From Streptococcus sp. bf_0095 (GTDB lineage Bacteria; Bacillota; Bacilli; Lactobacillales; Streptococcaceae), in NCBI RefSeq assembly GCF_004166885.1, contig NZ_RCYU01000001.1:496001-560000 (forward strand): DNA of 64,000 nucleotides, read 5' to 3'. The position numbers and the translations under genes are program-made. Every line of letters begins with the position of its first letter. Positions within the stretch are counted from its first letter, which is position 1. This document shows positions 1 through 9,291 of the stretch, piece after piece. The notes beneath the pieces were generated by a model. It searched no databases. It saw only the letters and a list, made by a program, of their open reading frames with translations, and was not told where the DNA came from.

Positions 1-981
1 TTTTCGATACAGGAGCATCCAAACTGCCTTGAATACCAGTAAGCTTAAGGCTAGAAGAAGATAAGGCCACCCTAAAATAAGACTTAAGATCAAACCTGGA
101 AGAGGCAGAAAACTCGGTAAACCTATGAGGCAAAAGACCTTCCAGTCCAGGTGTTCTTTGAGATAGATAGAGCTAAAGAGAAGCCAACGCTTCATCTGGA
201 GCAGATATTGCTTGACGTCCTTGATAGTGGTTCGAACATTACAGGTGACCCGTGTTTGGATAATGGATACTCCTTTACTCCTTAAAAAATCGGCTACGGC
301 TAAATCATCACATAGATAATCCTTAATCGCTGTGAAAAGCCCCTGGTCTTTTGCAAGTTCTACCGGTAGGATATAGAACATCCCGTTGATGGAGTGATTC
401 GCCTCAACTTCTGCCATGGTAAAATAAGTAATAAAAGAATTGCCATTTACAAATGCTGCGACCAGCTTGGACCAGAAATTGCTTCTCTCCTGGTTATAAG
501 GAATACCTGTCAGAATGACCTCTTGACCCAAATAGGCAGTCAGCTCCCCCATCTTAGAAAAATCAATCACACTATCATCGTCCAAAACAATCAGATAAGG
601 CCGGGTCACCTCCTCTACAACCTGCTCAATCTTGTAACTCTTGGGATTAATCCCTTGAGGGACGTCTTCAATGAGAAAGACTCGAATGCGTTGGGCAAAG
701 GAAGCCTCTTGGCAAATCTGATCTGCTACTCGCTGGGCTTCTGTATCAGACTGGTCGATCAACCAGTAGAATTCCACTGCTTCTGTTTGCTGGAGATTGG
801 CCAGCAAATCATTCGCTAAACGAGGATCCCCAGAGAGGATGGGTTGGACCACTGTAAAAAGCTCTTCTGGGAAGTCTGCAATATGAGACTGGCCTTTTTT
901 ATAATAAATGAAGGACAGTAACCAACGGATGAGAAATAAGAGAAGATAAGCAACGCCTAAAAATATAAATAAAAATTTCAT
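1..981 (-). CDS. Glycosyltransferase family 2 (partial, 3' end outside window)
   Basis: The minus-strand frame is open from ATG at 981 to the window edge (327 codons). One N-terminal membrane segment (about residues 2-24) precedes a GT-A domain with LDDDS at about 134-137, the nucleotide-sugar/metal site of family 2. DDLAVAD (about 225) and QMKRW (262-266) form the acceptor/Q-x-x-R-W motifs of processive or ceramide-glucosyltransferase-like enzymes. A second hydrophobic stretch begins near 275. It overlaps the dehydrogenase upstream by 4 bases (ATGA), so the two are translationally coupled. It probably transfers a sugar to a lipid or polyprenyl acceptor at the membrane; the substrate is unknown. 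Confidence 0.8.
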   Translation of the reverse strand, partial: MKFLFIFLGVAYLLLFLIRWLLSFIYYKKGQSHIADFPEELFTVVQPILSGDPRLANDLLANLQQTEAVEFYWLIDQSDTEAQRVADQICQEASFAQRIRVFLIEDVPQGINPKSYKIEQVVEEVTRPYLIVLDDDSVIDFSKMGELTAYLGQEVILTGIPYNQERSNFWSKLVAAFVNGNSFITYFTMAEVEANHSINGMFYILPVELAKDQGLFTAIKDYLCDDLAVADFLRSKGVSIIQTRVTCNVRTTIKDVKQYLLQMKRWLLFSSIYLKEHLDWKVFCLIGLPSFLPLPGLILSLILGWPYLLLALSLLVFKAVWMLLYRK

Positions 982-1754
982 CTAGTAAGTCCCTTTCGTA
1001 AATACCGTGCAAGGAGACGAATGATCCATCTTTGGGGAAGCAGACGACCTAGCAAAACGAGCAAGCGATAGCGAAGGCCGATAACAGCATAGGAAGTATC
1101 TCTTTCTATGAATCGAATCAACTGCTGAGCGACTTTCTCAGGCTTCATCTGCAAGCGACCGCCACCCAATGCTTCTACTAGTTTGGGAGGAAGAATAGCT
1201 GTTTGGACTGGTCCAAGAATATAGAGACCTAGCTGAATCGGTGAATCTGATTGCTTCAGTTCCTCCTGGAGAGCAAGAGTGTAGGTCTGCAAGGCAGCCT
1301 TACTGGCACTGTAGGCTGCTAAATAGGGATGAGGAAAAAGAGCAGCCAGAGATGACAGCTGGACCAAGTGGATCTTCTGATTCTTCTTCACCACCTGCTT
1401 GATTAGTTGGACTGGAGCATGGTAGTTGACTTGCCAGAGGTCTTGCTCACTAGCTGAATCAAGGTCACTTCCACGGGAAAAGTAAGATAAACCCGCACAA
1501 TTGACAAGAAAATCTGCATCTAGGTTCTCTACAAAGGCTTCTAGAGCCATTTGATCTAGCATATCTAATGCTAGGATTGACAGTTGCGCCTTGCTCCCAG
1601 TTAGTTCCTCTTGGACTTGGGAGAGTCTGTCTGAATCCCGACCTACTAAGACCAGATGATCCAGCCTTCTTGCCAATTCTTTCGCTAGCTGCCGGCCAAT
1701 CCCTCCTGTAGCCCCTAAAATGATCGCTTTATTAATTGTATCTTCCATCTTCAT
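978..1754 (-). CDS. Short-chain dehydrogenase/reductase (SDR)
   Basis: A classical SDR of about 259 residues. GATGGIG near the N-terminus is the TGxxxGxG dinucleotide-binding turn, NCAG matches the NNAG motif, and QLSS followed by YSASK gives the catalytic Ser-Tyr-Lys set. A hydrophobic C-terminal segment suggests membrane association. The reading frame extends to an ATG at 1802, but that adds 16 residues unlike the family; ATG 1754 or 1748 brings the Rossmann motif to the usual distance from the start. None of the candidates has a strong SD. It is coupled to the glycosyltransferase, so a glycolipid or lipid-modifying role is plausible. Substrate unknown. Confidence 0.8.
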   Translation of the reverse strand: MKMEDTINKAIILGATGGIGRQLAKELARRLDHLVLVGRDSDRLSQVQEELTGSKAQLSILALDMLDQMALEAFVENLDADFLVNCAGLSYFSRGSDLDSASEQDLWQVNYHAPVQLIKQVVKKNQKIHLVQLSSLAALFPHPYLAAYSASKAALQTYTLALQEELKQSDSPIQLGLYILGPVQTAILPPKLVEALGGGRLQMKPEKVAQQLIRFIERDTSYAVIGLRYRLLVLLGRLLPQRWIIRLLARYLRKGLTR

Positions 1755-1861
1755 AGCTCTAGTGTACCAAATTTCGATTAGATAGAAAACATCTACTGCC
1801 ATTCTTCAACATTTAATGTACAATCTATACCTTAAAATAATGAGAATTTCACTTTTAATCA

Positions 1862-1890
1862 TTGAAATATGGATTGAAATAATTTATAAT
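1862..1890 (+). promoter_or_regulatory. Sigma-A promoter for the DUF3290-DUF421 pair
   Basis: TTGAAA at 1862-1867 and TATAAT at 1885-1890 are separated by 17 bases. The -10 box lies about 30 bases before the GAGGG SD and ATG 1923. Confidence 0.75.
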
Positions 1891-1922
1891 ATCTTGAATA
1901 AAAAAATAAGTGAGGGATTTTT

Positions 1923-2375
1923 ATGAAATTCTATTCATATGATTATGTATTGAGTCAGATTAGTCAACAAAATTGGGTCATGGTAATCATGTCCATTCTC
2001 TTAGTGTTGGTAACGGCTTTTTTTGCCTTTAAGGCATTTAAGGATAAACGCGGAAGTAAGTTCCGTGAATTATCAATCATTTCTGTCTTAATCTTAGTGG
2101 CCGTTGTTTTGATTGGTATTTCAAATTTCCAAAGCAATCAGTCCAACGACAATCAATTCCGTAGCTCTTTGCACTTTATCGAAGTCGTTTCAAAAGAGTT
2201 AGGAGTTGAAAAAGAAGATGTCTACGTCAATACTTCAGCGACGACCGATGGAGCTATTATCAAGGTAGACAAGCAATTCTATCGTGCGATTAGCGAAACA
2301 GACCCAGATAGCTATTTACTTGAAAAAATGGACTTATATAAAACAGATGTAGAACTGGTGGAGGTTGAAAAATGA
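1923..2375 (+). CDS. DUF3290 family membrane protein
   Basis: 150 residues with two hydrophobic segments (about 18-36 and 52-68) and a soluble C-terminal half (EVVSKELGVEKEDVYVNTS...). This matches the DUF3290 family, which in Firmicutes is usually encoded directly before a DUF421 protein, as here. It has its own promoter and a GAGGG SD. The stop codon overlaps the start of the next gene by 4 bases (ATGA). Function unknown; the pairing suggests a two-subunit membrane complex (inference). Confidence 0.75.
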   Translation: MKFYSYDYVLSQISQQNWVMVIMSILLVLVTAFFAFKAFKDKRGSKFRELSIISVLILVAVVLIGISNFQSNQSNDNQFRSSLHFIEVVSKELGVEKEDVYVNTSATTDGAIIKVDKQFYRAISETDPDSYLLEKMDLYKTDVELVEVEK

Positions 2376-3004
2376 TAAGCTTTTTTGCTACAATTGCAAT
2401 TAAATTGGCCTTCGGGCTTCTTTCTCTTGTTTTTGTTATTAACGTAACAGGAAAAGGAAATTTAGCGCCAAGTTCTGCAGTAGACCAAATACAGAACTTT
2501 GTTCTCGGGGGTATTATCGGCGGGGTCATCTACAATAGCTCGATTACCATCCTTCAATATGTCGTCATCCTCATCATCTGGACGATTTTGATTCTGTCAC
2601 TCAAATGGCTTAATACCAATGTATCCTTCATCAAACATCTGATTGATGGAAAACCAACTATTATCATAAAAAACGGAAAATTAGATCCAGAAGCTTGTCG
2701 CTCAAAAGGCCTTTCTGCTTCTGACGTCGCTCTTAAGTTGCGCTCTCAAGGGGTCTTCCAATTGAAAGAAGTCAAAAGAGCCATCATCGAACAAAATGGC
2801 CAACTCATAATCGTTCGAATGGGAGATGAAAATCCCAAATACCCAATCATTACAGATGGTGTAGTCCAAGTAGAAATCTTAGAGACCATCGGTAAAACTG
2901 AAGAATGGCTTATGGCCGAACTGAATAAAAAAGGATTTGAAAATGTCGATGACATCTTTATCGCTGAGTACGACAAGGGTGAGATTAATGTCGTGACTTA
3001 TTAA
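2372..3004 (+). CDS. DUF421 (YetF-like) membrane protein
   Basis: 210 residues. Three hydrophobic segments fill the first 90 residues, then a cytosolic domain beginning GKPTIIIKNGKLD that is typical of DUF421/YetF proteins. YetF relatives are linked in Bacillus spores to membrane complexes with small lipoproteins; the role in streptococci is not established. It overlaps the DUF3290 gene by 4 bases. Downstream lies a structured repeat whose first hairpin probably terminates the transcript. Confidence 0.8.
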   Translation: MISFFATIAIKLAFGLLSLVFVINVTGKGNLAPSSAVDQIQNFVLGGIIGGVIYNSSITILQYVVILIIWTILILSLKWLNTNVSFIKHLIDGKPTIIIKNGKLDPEACRSKGLSASDVALKLRSQGVFQLKEVKRAIIEQNGQLIIVRMGDENPKYPIITDGVVQVEILETIGKTEEWLMAELNKKGFENVDDIFIAEYDKGEINVVTY

Positions 3005-3033
3005 AAAGTTACTTCAACTCCTACTCAATCAAA

Positions 3034-3211
3034 AGAGGCTGGGACAAAAGTCCCAGCCTCTCGATTGTCTTTGGATTGTCGAGCAAGACGCAGTGGTTGA
3101 GTGGACTCTACTACGCTGATTTCATCAGCTTTTACAGCCCTACTCAATTGTACGGAGGTGGGACGACGAAATCGAATTCTAACGAATGACCGATTTCTGT
3201 CCCACTTTCTT
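3034..3211. repeat. Interspersed structured repeat, copy 1
   Basis: About 178 bp, roughly 90 % identical by eye to 25433-25608. It begins with a perfect hairpin (AGAGGCTGGGAC / GTCCCAGCCTCT) and ends with GTGGGACGACGAAATCG pairing with CGATTTCTGTCCCAC. A smaller hairpin, GCTGATTTCATCAGC, lies between. No ORF is visible. Both copies lie between convergent genes. It looks like a non-coding miniature repeat that can act as a terminator in both directions. Confidence 0.8.
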
Positions 3212-3228
3212 TTTAATACATCTATCTT

Positions 3229-4014
3229 TTAATAGTATTCCCCTTGGCGATAGTTCCAAGAGTTGAAATGATCGGATAGGTGCATCATGATCTTATCGAT
3301 ATCCAATCCTTTACGGATCACGACTGGGCAAGTATTGACAGAACGGCTACCTGCTCCTTGTTCTGGGATGAGTTTTCCTTCTGCATCAACCATAGAAACC
3401 ATCACTCCTTGTTCATAGCGAGTTTCAATAGTCTTGTCTGGTTGGATAGAGGCTACATAATCATCGGCTTCGATGACCAAATCCACGGCACCTTCGATTC
3501 GCTCTCCGATTCCCTCGACTTTCCCACGATTTCCTTTACCAGATGGGTTAGCTGAAGAGGCATAAACCATTTTGCCTTCTTTTTCCCACATTTCTTTGGC
3601 GATTTGCTCACCAGCTTTACCGAATTTGATGACAAAACAGCTGGTTCCACGAACATCTGTCATGAGTTCTTCACGTCCATCGCCGAAGGCTTGTAATTTG
3701 GCATAGGCATCTTCACGCCAAGGAAGGATACAACCAAGCAAGATATCTTCATCCCAATGTTTTTGGTAGAAGGCTTCGATTTCAGGATTCAATTGCGCAA
3801 GGGCACGAAGTTCATCCATACTTCCGCAAAGAACGACACCTGGTTTGTTGCGGTTACGTTCTTTGGCTTCAAACTTGCGTTCCAAGCCAGCCTTGTCGCT
3901 GGTCATGATGATGTAGCCGACTTTGGTAGGGCAGACGATACAACCACCCTCGCCTTTAAGAATGTCAAATCCTTCTTGTGAAAGTGTTCCGTCCCATTGA
4001 ATGTGTTTTGTCAT
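3229..4014 (-). CDS. Sua5/YciO/YrdC-family protein
   Basis: 261 residues with a YrdC-like fold: GGCIVCPTKVGYIIMTSD near the N-terminus, ERNRNKPGVVL (the KxR...RPxxxL-type nucleotide-binding stretch), VRGTSCFVIKFG, and YASSANPSGKGNRG, the SANxSG motif. Family members make threonylcarbamoyl-AMP for tRNA t6A, but streptococci normally carry a separate, longer Sua5, so this may be the secondary YciO-like paralogue. SD GAGG lies before ATG 4014. It stands alone between the repeat and leuD. Fold assignment is good; substrate uncertain. Confidence 0.75.
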   Translation of the reverse strand: MTKHIQWDGTLSQEGFDILKGEGGCIVCPTKVGYIIMTSDKAGLERKFEAKERNRNKPGVVLCGSMDELRALAQLNPEIEAFYQKHWDEDILLGCILPWREDAYAKLQAFGDGREELMTDVRGTSCFVIKFGKAGEQIAKEMWEKEGKMVYASSANPSGKGNRGKVEGIGERIEGAVDLVIEADDYVASIQPDKTIETRYEQGVMVSMVDAEGKLIPEQGAGSRSVNTCPVVIRKGLDIDKIMMHLSDHFNSWNYRQGEYY

Positions 4015-4111
4015 AAATTTCGTCCTCTTCTATTTCTTTTTTTCTATTCTATCAAAATTCCAAAAAAGCTTCAATATATTTTCTGAAAATTCTTAATTAA
4101 CTATACAATTT

Positions 4112-4702
4112 TTATTGCCAATAGGCGGGCCGATTCTTCTCATAAGCAGCAATCAAGTCCTCGTATTGGAGGGTAATCCCAATATCATCTAGACCGTTGA
4201 GTAATTTGTTCTTCCAATCCCCATCGATCTCAAAGCTAAATTCTCCAACAGGCGAGATGATCTTCTGCTCTTCCAAATCCACCGTTACCTCATCTGTCGG
4301 CTTCAAGCTTGCCAGCTTTTGACGAACCTCTAAAGGCTGGACTATTGGTAGCATCCCATTATTGAGTTCATTATTGTAATGGATATCTCCAAAAGAGCCG
4401 GCGATAACGACTTTAAAGCCATAATCAGCTAAAGCCCAGGCTGCGTGCTCCCGAGAAGAACCAGCCCCAAAATTGTCGCCAGTAATCAAGATGGTTGCCT
4501 TGCTGTATTCTGGTTTGTTAAAGATAAATTCTGGATCCTCGGTGTATTGATCATCCAAGTAGCGCCAAGCGTACATGAGGTATTTACCAAAGCCTTTTTT
4601 ATCAATCAGCTTTAAAAATTGCTTGGGGAGGATTTGGTCGGTATCGATATTATCGTTCATCAAAGGAACCGTAGTTCCCGTATAAATGGTAAATTTCTCC
4701 AT
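4112..4702 (-). CDS. leuD: 3-isopropylmalate dehydratase small subunit
   Basis: 196 residues, the full bacterial LeuD length. It starts with a swivelling-domain sequence ([14 protein letters not shown]) and contains [17 protein letters not shown], the substrate-recognition loop of aconitase small subunits. It forms a heterodimer with LeuC that isomerises 2- to 3-isopropylmalate in leucine synthesis. AGGAGG lies before ATG 4702, and the gene starts 11 bases after the leuC stop as the last gene of the leu operon. Confidence 0.96.
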   Translation of the reverse strand: MEKFTIYTGTTVPLMNDNIDTDQILPKQFLKLIDKKGFGKYLMYAWRYLDDQYTEDPEFIFNKPEYSKATILITGDNFGAGSSREHAAWALADYGFKVVIAGSFGDIHYNNELNNGMLPIVQPLEVRQKLASLKPTDEVTVDLEEQKIISPVGEFSFEIDGDWKNKLLNGLDDIGITLQYEDLIAAYEKNRPAYWQ

Positions 4703-4713
4703 GATTCCTCCTT

Positions 4714-6096
4714 TTACTCAACTTCTGGCATTTGGCGCACATCGACAAAGCGACCGGCTATTGCTGCTGCAGCGGCCATTGCGGGGCTACAGAGATGGGT
4801 CTTAGCCCCAAATCCTTGGCGGTCTTCAAAGTTTCGGTTGCTAGTAGAGGCACAGTGGACGCCATCCGGCACCTTGTCTGGATTCATCCCGAGACACATA
4901 GAGCATCCTGGATCACGCCATTCAAAGCCAGCATCCAGAAAGATCTTATCCAAACCCATTTTTTCCGCTGCTCGTTTGACAGGACGGGAACCTGGAACTA
5001 CGATGGCGGTTAAATTAGGGGCAATTTTCTTCCCTTCTACGAAACGGGCAGCCAGCTGCAAATCGCTGAGTCTGGCATTGGTACAAGATCCGATAAAGAT
5101 ATAGCCCAACTCGATGTCTGAAGCCTTTTGACCTGGTTGGAGATCCATGTAGGCATAGGCCCGTTCATCATTCATATCCCGAATTTCTGGGAAGGCTGTT
5201 TCCACGTCGACTCCCATAGAAGGGTTGGTCCCCCAGGTCACCATGGGTGCTAACTGGGATACATCGATGGTGATGACTCTATCATATGTCGCATCGTTGT
5301 CACTGACCAGGGACTGCCAATCGGCTACTGCAGCTTCAAAATCTTTTGGCACACATTCACGACCACGGAGATAGTCAAAAGTCGTCTCATCTGGATTCAT
5401 AATCCCCATCTTAGAGCCGAATTCAATGGACATATTGCAGATGGTCATCCGCTCTTCCATGGTGAGGCTATCGATTGCTTCCCCTCTATACTCGACCACA
5501 TGGCCAACCCCACAGGCTACGCCATAACGAGCAATCAAGGTCAAAATATAGTCCTTGGCATAAATCCCCTTCTGAGGCTTTCCAGTAAACTCGACCAAGA
5601 GCTTCTTCGGTTTGACCTGCCAGATGGTCTGAGTCGCAAAGACATGCTCCACCTCACTGGTCCCAATTCCAAAGGCAATGGCGCCGAAAGCTCCATGGGT
5701 CGCCGTATGGCTGTCTCCACAGACAATGAACTTTCCAGGCTGGGTACGTCCTGTTTCAGGACCAACCATATGGACAATTCCCTGTTTTTCTGAACCATGA
5801 CCTGCATGATCGATCCCAAAGTCCTTGACATTTTCAGCTAATTTATCAATCTGAGCCTTGGAAATCACATCCCGGATATCATAAATGTTAACAGTCGGGA
5901 CATTGTGATCAAAGGTTCCAAAGGTTAAATCTGGTCTCCGAACCCTTCTACCAGTGTCTCTAAGCCCTTGAAAAGCCTGGGGACTGGTCACCTCGTGGAT
6001 ATAGTGTTGGTCCACATACATGAGTTGGGGCTGGCCTTCCTCACCGGTCACTACATGCCGTTCCCAGATTTTATCAAAAATTGATTTTCCTGCCAT
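4714..6096 (-). CDS. leuC: 3-isopropylmalate dehydratase large subunit
   Basis: 460 residues of the aconitase family. [4Fe-4S] ligands are visible in GSCTNAR and in [13 protein letters not shown] near the C-terminus; [14 protein letters not shown] is the conserved substrate-binding stretch. An upstream in-frame ATG at 6108 sits inside the SD sequence, so ATG 6096, preceded by GGAGGTAAGG, is the true start. It follows the DUF1294 gene by 2 bases and precedes leuD. Confidence 0.96.
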   Translation of the reverse strand: MAGKSIFDKIWERHVVTGEEGQPQLMYVDQHYIHEVTSPQAFQGLRDTGRRVRRPDLTFGTFDHNVPTVNIYDIRDVISKAQIDKLAENVKDFGIDHAGHGSEKQGIVHMVGPETGRTQPGKFIVCGDSHTATHGAFGAIAFGIGTSEVEHVFATQTIWQVKPKKLLVEFTGKPQKGIYAKDYILTLIARYGVACGVGHVVEYRGEAIDSLTMEERMTICNMSIEFGSKMGIMNPDETTFDYLRGRECVPKDFEAAVADWQSLVSDNDATYDRVITIDVSQLAPMVTWGTNPSMGVDVETAFPEIRDMNDERAYAYMDLQPGQKASDIELGYIFIGSCTNARLSDLQLAARFVEGKKIAPNLTAIVVPGSRPVKRAAEKMGLDKIFLDAGFEWRDPGCSMCLGMNPDKVPDGVHCASTSNRNFEDRQGFGAKTHLCSPAMAAAAAIAGRFVDVRQMPEVE

Positions 6097-6098
6097 CC

Positions 6099-6368
6099 TT
6101 ACCTCCATAAAGCGTAGAGTGTGTAAAGTGTGAGAAGGGTTCCTAAGAGCCAGGTGACCTTAAAATACCACTTCTGTGTCTTGTGATGAAAGAGTAGCCC
6201 TCCTATCCACGCTCCTAGCCCTCCAACTGCAAAAGCATAAAAGAGCAAGGTCTTTTCTGGTATCCGCCAAGTATTTCTTTTGGCCTTTTCCTTATCAACT
6301 CCGTAGAGAATCCCTACGAAGAGATTCCATAGAAGGATCAAGCCAGTAATCATTCCTTTTACACTCAT
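6099..6368 (-). CDS. DUF1294 small membrane protein inside the leu operon
   Basis: 89 residues with three hydrophobic segments and the DUF1294 signature: [18 protein letters not shown] followed by [19 protein letters not shown] and WYF near the end. Its start overlaps the leuB stop (ATGA) and its stop lies 2 bases before leuC, so it is translated as part of the leucine operon. It has no known enzymatic link to leucine synthesis. Confidence 0.85.
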   Translation of the reverse strand: MSVKGMITGLILLWNLFVGILYGVDKEKAKRNTWRIPEKTLLFYAFAVGGLGAWIGGLLFHHKTQKWYFKVTWLLGTLLTLYTLYALWR

Positions 6369-7402
6369 AAGCGTTTTATAATCTCTTCTGTCATTTCTTT
6401 TGTCGAAGCACTGCCTCCTAGGTCTCTCGTAAAGATCCCTGCAGCAAGAGTAGCTTCCACTGCTTTTTCAATGCGGCTAGCATCTTCTTCTCGATCAAAG
6501 CTTTCTCGCATCATCATGGCAACAGAGAGGATCATCGAGACTGGATTCGCCACGCCTTGACCTGCAATATCTGGAGCTGATCCATGAATAGGCTCATACA
6601 TGCTTGAACCTGATTCTGAATGGCTAGCCGATGGCATGACCCCAAGAGTGCCAGACAAGACACTGGACTCGTCTGAGAGGATATCACCAAAGAGGTTTTC
6701 CGTCACGATGACATCAAAGCGAGAAGGATTGGTAATCATGAGCATGGCTGCTGAGTCTACCAACTGGTGCTCCAAGGTCACATCTGGAAAGTCTTGAGCC
6801 ACTCGATCAGCTACTTTTCTCCAAAGTTTGGAGGTTGCGAGGACATTTTGTTTATCAATGCTGGTGACTTTCTTGCGACGTCCCCGCGCAATCTCAAAAG
6901 CCTTCCGCACGATTCGCTCCACTTCTTCAACTGAGTAGTCGTTGATATCCCGTGCTTGATTTTCTTCTAAGATATGCTCTCCGAAGTAGATCCCGCCGGT
7001 GAGCTCGCGAACTACTACGAAATCCACACCATGGATGCGCTCCTCCTTCAAAGGAGAGAGGTGCTTGAGGGAGTCGTAAATCTTGACCGGACGAATGTTA
7101 GCATAAAGGTTGAGCTCCTTACGAAGAGCTAACAAGCCTTGCTCCGGACGAATCGGTGATTGGTCATACTGAGGACATCCGATAGCCGCTAAGAGAATGG
7201 CATCCGCTTCCTTTGTAGCTTCTAGAGTAGAAGCTGGTAGAGGATGACCAGCCACATCAATCCCTGCTCCCCCAAATGGATGATCTTGGACTGAATAGTC
7301 AAAATTTGTTTTTTCTGCCACTGCTTTCAGCACGGACAGGCCAGCCTCCATGATCTCTGGTCCAATCCCGTCTCCAGCTAGGGCGACAATCTTCTTCGTC
7401 AT
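6365..7402 (-). CDS. leuB: 3-isopropylmalate dehydrogenase
   Basis: 345 residues of the isocitrate/isopropylmalate dehydrogenase family. GDGIGPEIM at the N-terminus, the RENLYANIRP-like stretch (ELNLYANIRPVKIY), VRELTGGIYFG, and EPIHGSAPDIAGQGVANP (NAD-binding) are all present. It oxidatively decarboxylates 3-isopropylmalate with NAD+. SD AAAGGAG lies before ATG 7402; it follows leuA by 11 bases. Confidence 0.96.
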   Translation of the reverse strand: MTKKIVALAGDGIGPEIMEAGLSVLKAVAEKTNFDYSVQDHPFGGAGIDVAGHPLPASTLEATKEADAILLAAIGCPQYDQSPIRPEQGLLALRKELNLYANIRPVKIYDSLKHLSPLKEERIHGVDFVVVRELTGGIYFGEHILEENQARDINDYSVEEVERIVRKAFEIARGRRKKVTSIDKQNVLATSKLWRKVADRVAQDFPDVTLEHQLVDSAAMLMITNPSRFDVIVTENLFGDILSDESSVLSGTLGVMPSASHSESGSSMYEPIHGSAPDIAGQGVANPVSMILSVAMMMRESFDREEDASRIEKAVEATLAAGIFTRDLGGSASTKEMTEEIIKRL

Positions 7403-7413
7403 AGTGTTCTCCT

Positions 7414-8976
7414 TTAAGCATCTGGTAGATCACGATAGGATACAATGTGACCGATCTCTCCAGCATTCTCTTTTTGCACCAAGGTATTGGCATTGATATA
7501 GGCAATCGCTGACGCCTTCAATACGTCAAAGTCTAAACCAGAAGCATTAAAGATGGTATCCGTCGCTTCGTTTTCAACAGTGACCAGTACACGCGCTTGG
7601 GCATCAATCCCATCTGTCACCGCATCAATAGTGTAGGAAGTCAGACGAACTTCTTGATGGAAGAATTGATCAATAGCATTAAAGATTGCTTCCACTGAAC
7701 CTTGACCTTTGGCAAGGTATTCAAGAATTTCACCATTTTCATTTTTCAGACTGACTGCTGCAGTGATGCTTTCATCTTCATTGGTTGTGAGACGAAGATC
7801 ATCAAAGTGGAAGCCTTCTGGATTTTCCACTGCTGTACCGGCAACAAGGGCGCGGATATCGGCATCAGTGATCTCGTGTTTCTTGTCTGCCAGAGATTTG
7901 AACTTAGCAAACAATGGCTGGATGTCTTCTTCTGTGAATTCCAGTCCCAACTCATGCAGTTTTTCTACAAAGGCATGGCGACCAGACAATTTTCCAAGAG
8001 GGAGGCTATTGCTCTTGACACCCACCAACTCAGGAGTGATGATTTCATAGGTAAGAGGATTTTTAAGGACTCCATCCTGGTGAATCCCAGACTCGTGTGA
8101 GAAGGCATTGCCGCCAACCACTGCCTTGTTTTTAGGAATTGGAATCCCAGAGTAACGAGAGACCAACTCAGAGGTGTTGATGGTTTCATTAAGGACAATC
8201 GGACTCTCCACTTGGAAATAGTCTTCGCGAATATTAAGGGCGACCGCTACTTCTTCAAGTGCAGCATTTCCAGCCCGTTCCCCGATGCCATTGATGGTTC
8301 CTTCGACACGACCAGCTCCATTCTTGACAGCGGCGAGGCTATTAGCCACCGCCATTCCTAGATCATCATGGCAATGAGGGGAATAGATAATCTCACGATC
8401 TGTCTTGACATGGTCGATCAAGTATTTGAAAATAGCTCCGTACTCTGCTGGTGTCGTGAAACCGACTGTGTCAGGAATATTGATGTAGCTAGCACCAGCA
8501 TCGACTGCAGTCTGGACAACTTGCAAGAGGAAATCCAATTCCGTCCGTGTCGCATCTTCGGGCGAGAATTCAACAACTTCAAACTTAGAACGCGCATAAG
8601 AAACGTGTTCCTTGATCGCTGCAAGAATTTCTTCCTTGGTCTTGTTGAGTTTAAATTCCCGGTGAATGGGACTCGTTGCGATAAAGACGTGAACTTGCGG
8701 ATACTTGGCGTCTTTCAAGGCTTCATAGCAAGCATCGATATCGGATTTAACGGAGCGAGCCAAACCTGTCACAGCAGTCTTGGTCAAGACCTTCGCAATC
8801 TCTTGCACAGCTGTGAAGGAATCCGGACTGGCTGCAGGAAAACCTGCTTCAATAGCAGAAATGCCCCATTTTTCCAATTGCTTGGCAATGGCAATCTTTT
8901 CTTTAATGGAGAAATTGACTCCTGGAGTCTGTTCACCGTCCCGAAGACTGGTATCTAAAAATTCAACTTTACGCAT
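7414..8976 (-). CDS. leuA: 2-isopropylmalate synthase
   Basis: 520 residues, the length of full LeuA with an allosteric domain. The TIM barrel opens with [17 protein letters not shown]; metal-binding [15 protein letters not shown] and [18 protein letters not shown] follow. [18 protein letters not shown] belongs to the linker region, and the C-terminal ~120 residues form the leucine-binding regulatory domain. It condenses acetyl-CoA with 2-oxoisovalerate. First gene of the operon, SD GAGGAG; preceded by the attenuator described at 9008-9210. Confidence 0.96.
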   Translation of the reverse strand: MRKVEFLDTSLRDGEQTPGVNFSIKEKIAIAKQLEKWGISAIEAGFPAASPDSFTAVQEIAKVLTKTAVTGLARSVKSDIDACYEALKDAKYPQVHVFIATSPIHREFKLNKTKEEILAAIKEHVSYARSKFEVVEFSPEDATRTELDFLLQVVQTAVDAGASYINIPDTVGFTTPAEYGAIFKYLIDHVKTDREIIYSPHCHDDLGMAVANSLAAVKNGAGRVEGTINGIGERAGNAALEEVAVALNIREDYFQVESPIVLNETINTSELVSRYSGIPIPKNKAVVGGNAFSHESGIHQDGVLKNPLTYEIITPELVGVKSNSLPLGKLSGRHAFVEKLHELGLEFTEEDIQPLFAKFKSLADKKHEITDADIRALVAGTAVENPEGFHFDDLRLTTNEDESITAAVSLKNENGEILEYLAKGQGSVEAIFNAIDQFFHQEVRLTSYTIDAVTDGIDAQARVLVTVENEATDTIFNASGLDFDVLKASAIAYINANTLVQKENAGEIGHIVSYRDLPDA

Positions 8977-9007
8977 AGGGTCTCCTCTTTTCTAAACATA
9001 GTGAATA

Positions 9008-9047
9008 AAATAAAAACATCTCGCCAGTTACCTAAGCGAGATGTTTT
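9008..9047 (-). terminator. leu operon attenuator (intrinsic terminator)
   Basis: On the minus strand, AAAACATCTCGC (arm 9036-9047 on the plus strand) pairs perfectly with GCGAGATGTTTT (9013-9024) across an 11-base loop, followed by a T-rich run. It lies between the leader peptide and leuA, so it can stop transcription before the structural genes. Confidence 0.85.
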
Positions 9048-9066
9048 GTTACTCCCGCTTGGTAAG
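9027..9066 (-). promoter_or_regulatory. leu antiterminator pairing region
   Basis: The minus-strand segment at 9051-9066 (TTACCAAGCGGGAG) can pair with the segment at 9027-9040 (CTCGCTTAGGTAA), allowing small bulges. The second segment is the 5' arm and loop of the terminator, so the two structures exclude each other. A further hairpin, CTAGTGC-AAAA-GCATTAG (9074-9092), starts at the leader stop codon and could act as the pause structure. Confidence 0.65.
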
Positions 9067-9090
9067 CCAAACAGGACTAATGCTTTTGCA

Positions 9091-9144
9091 CTAGCCCGAG
9101 TACCTCAACAACAAAGCAAATTGAATAAACTTAGCTGTTTTCAT
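9091..9144 (-). CDS. Leucine leader peptide
   Basis: A 17-codon ORF, MKTAKFIQFALLLRYSG, with SD AAAGGAG 8 bases upstream. Three consecutive leucine codons (all TTG) lie 4 codons before the stop. Ribosome stalling there when charged tRNA-Leu is scarce would leave the antiterminator free to form. No T-box is visible, so regulation appears to be by leader-peptide attenuation. Confidence 0.85.
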   Translation of the reverse strand: MKTAKFIQFALLLRYSG

Positions 9145-9181
9145 GTTTGACTTTTCTCCTTTGATTGATGTCTTGTTTAGT

Positions 9182-9210
9182 ATTTTAGCATAGGAAAAAT
9201 TGAATGTCAA
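9182..9210 (-). promoter_or_regulatory. leu operon promoter
   Basis: Minus strand TTGACA (9205-9210) and TAAAAT (9182-9187) with a 17-base spacer; the -10 box is about 37 bases upstream of the leader peptide start. Confidence 0.85.
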
Positions 9211-9249
9211 GAATTTTCTACAATATTCTGAATTTTTTGAATAGAAACA

Positions 9250-9284
9250 AAATAAAGGCGAAAGTCGCTTTCTTACTTTCGCCT
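9250..9284 (-). terminator. Terminator after the YpmS-like gene
   Basis: The arms at 9256-9265 (aggcgaaagt) and 9275-9284 (actttcgcct) form a 10-bp stem, followed on the minus strand by TTATTTTGTTT. Confidence 0.85.
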
Positions 9285-9291
9285 GATCTTC

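Noticed and set aside
394..819. A 141-codon plus-strand open frame
   Set aside because: It lies opposite the family 2 glycosyltransferase, whose motifs (LDDDS, QMKRW) are unmistakable; the frame has no SD and no recognisable protein.
9008..9210. T-box riboswitch for the leu operon
   Set aside because: No T-box consensus (AGGGTGGNACCGCG) is present; the leader-peptide design explains the region.
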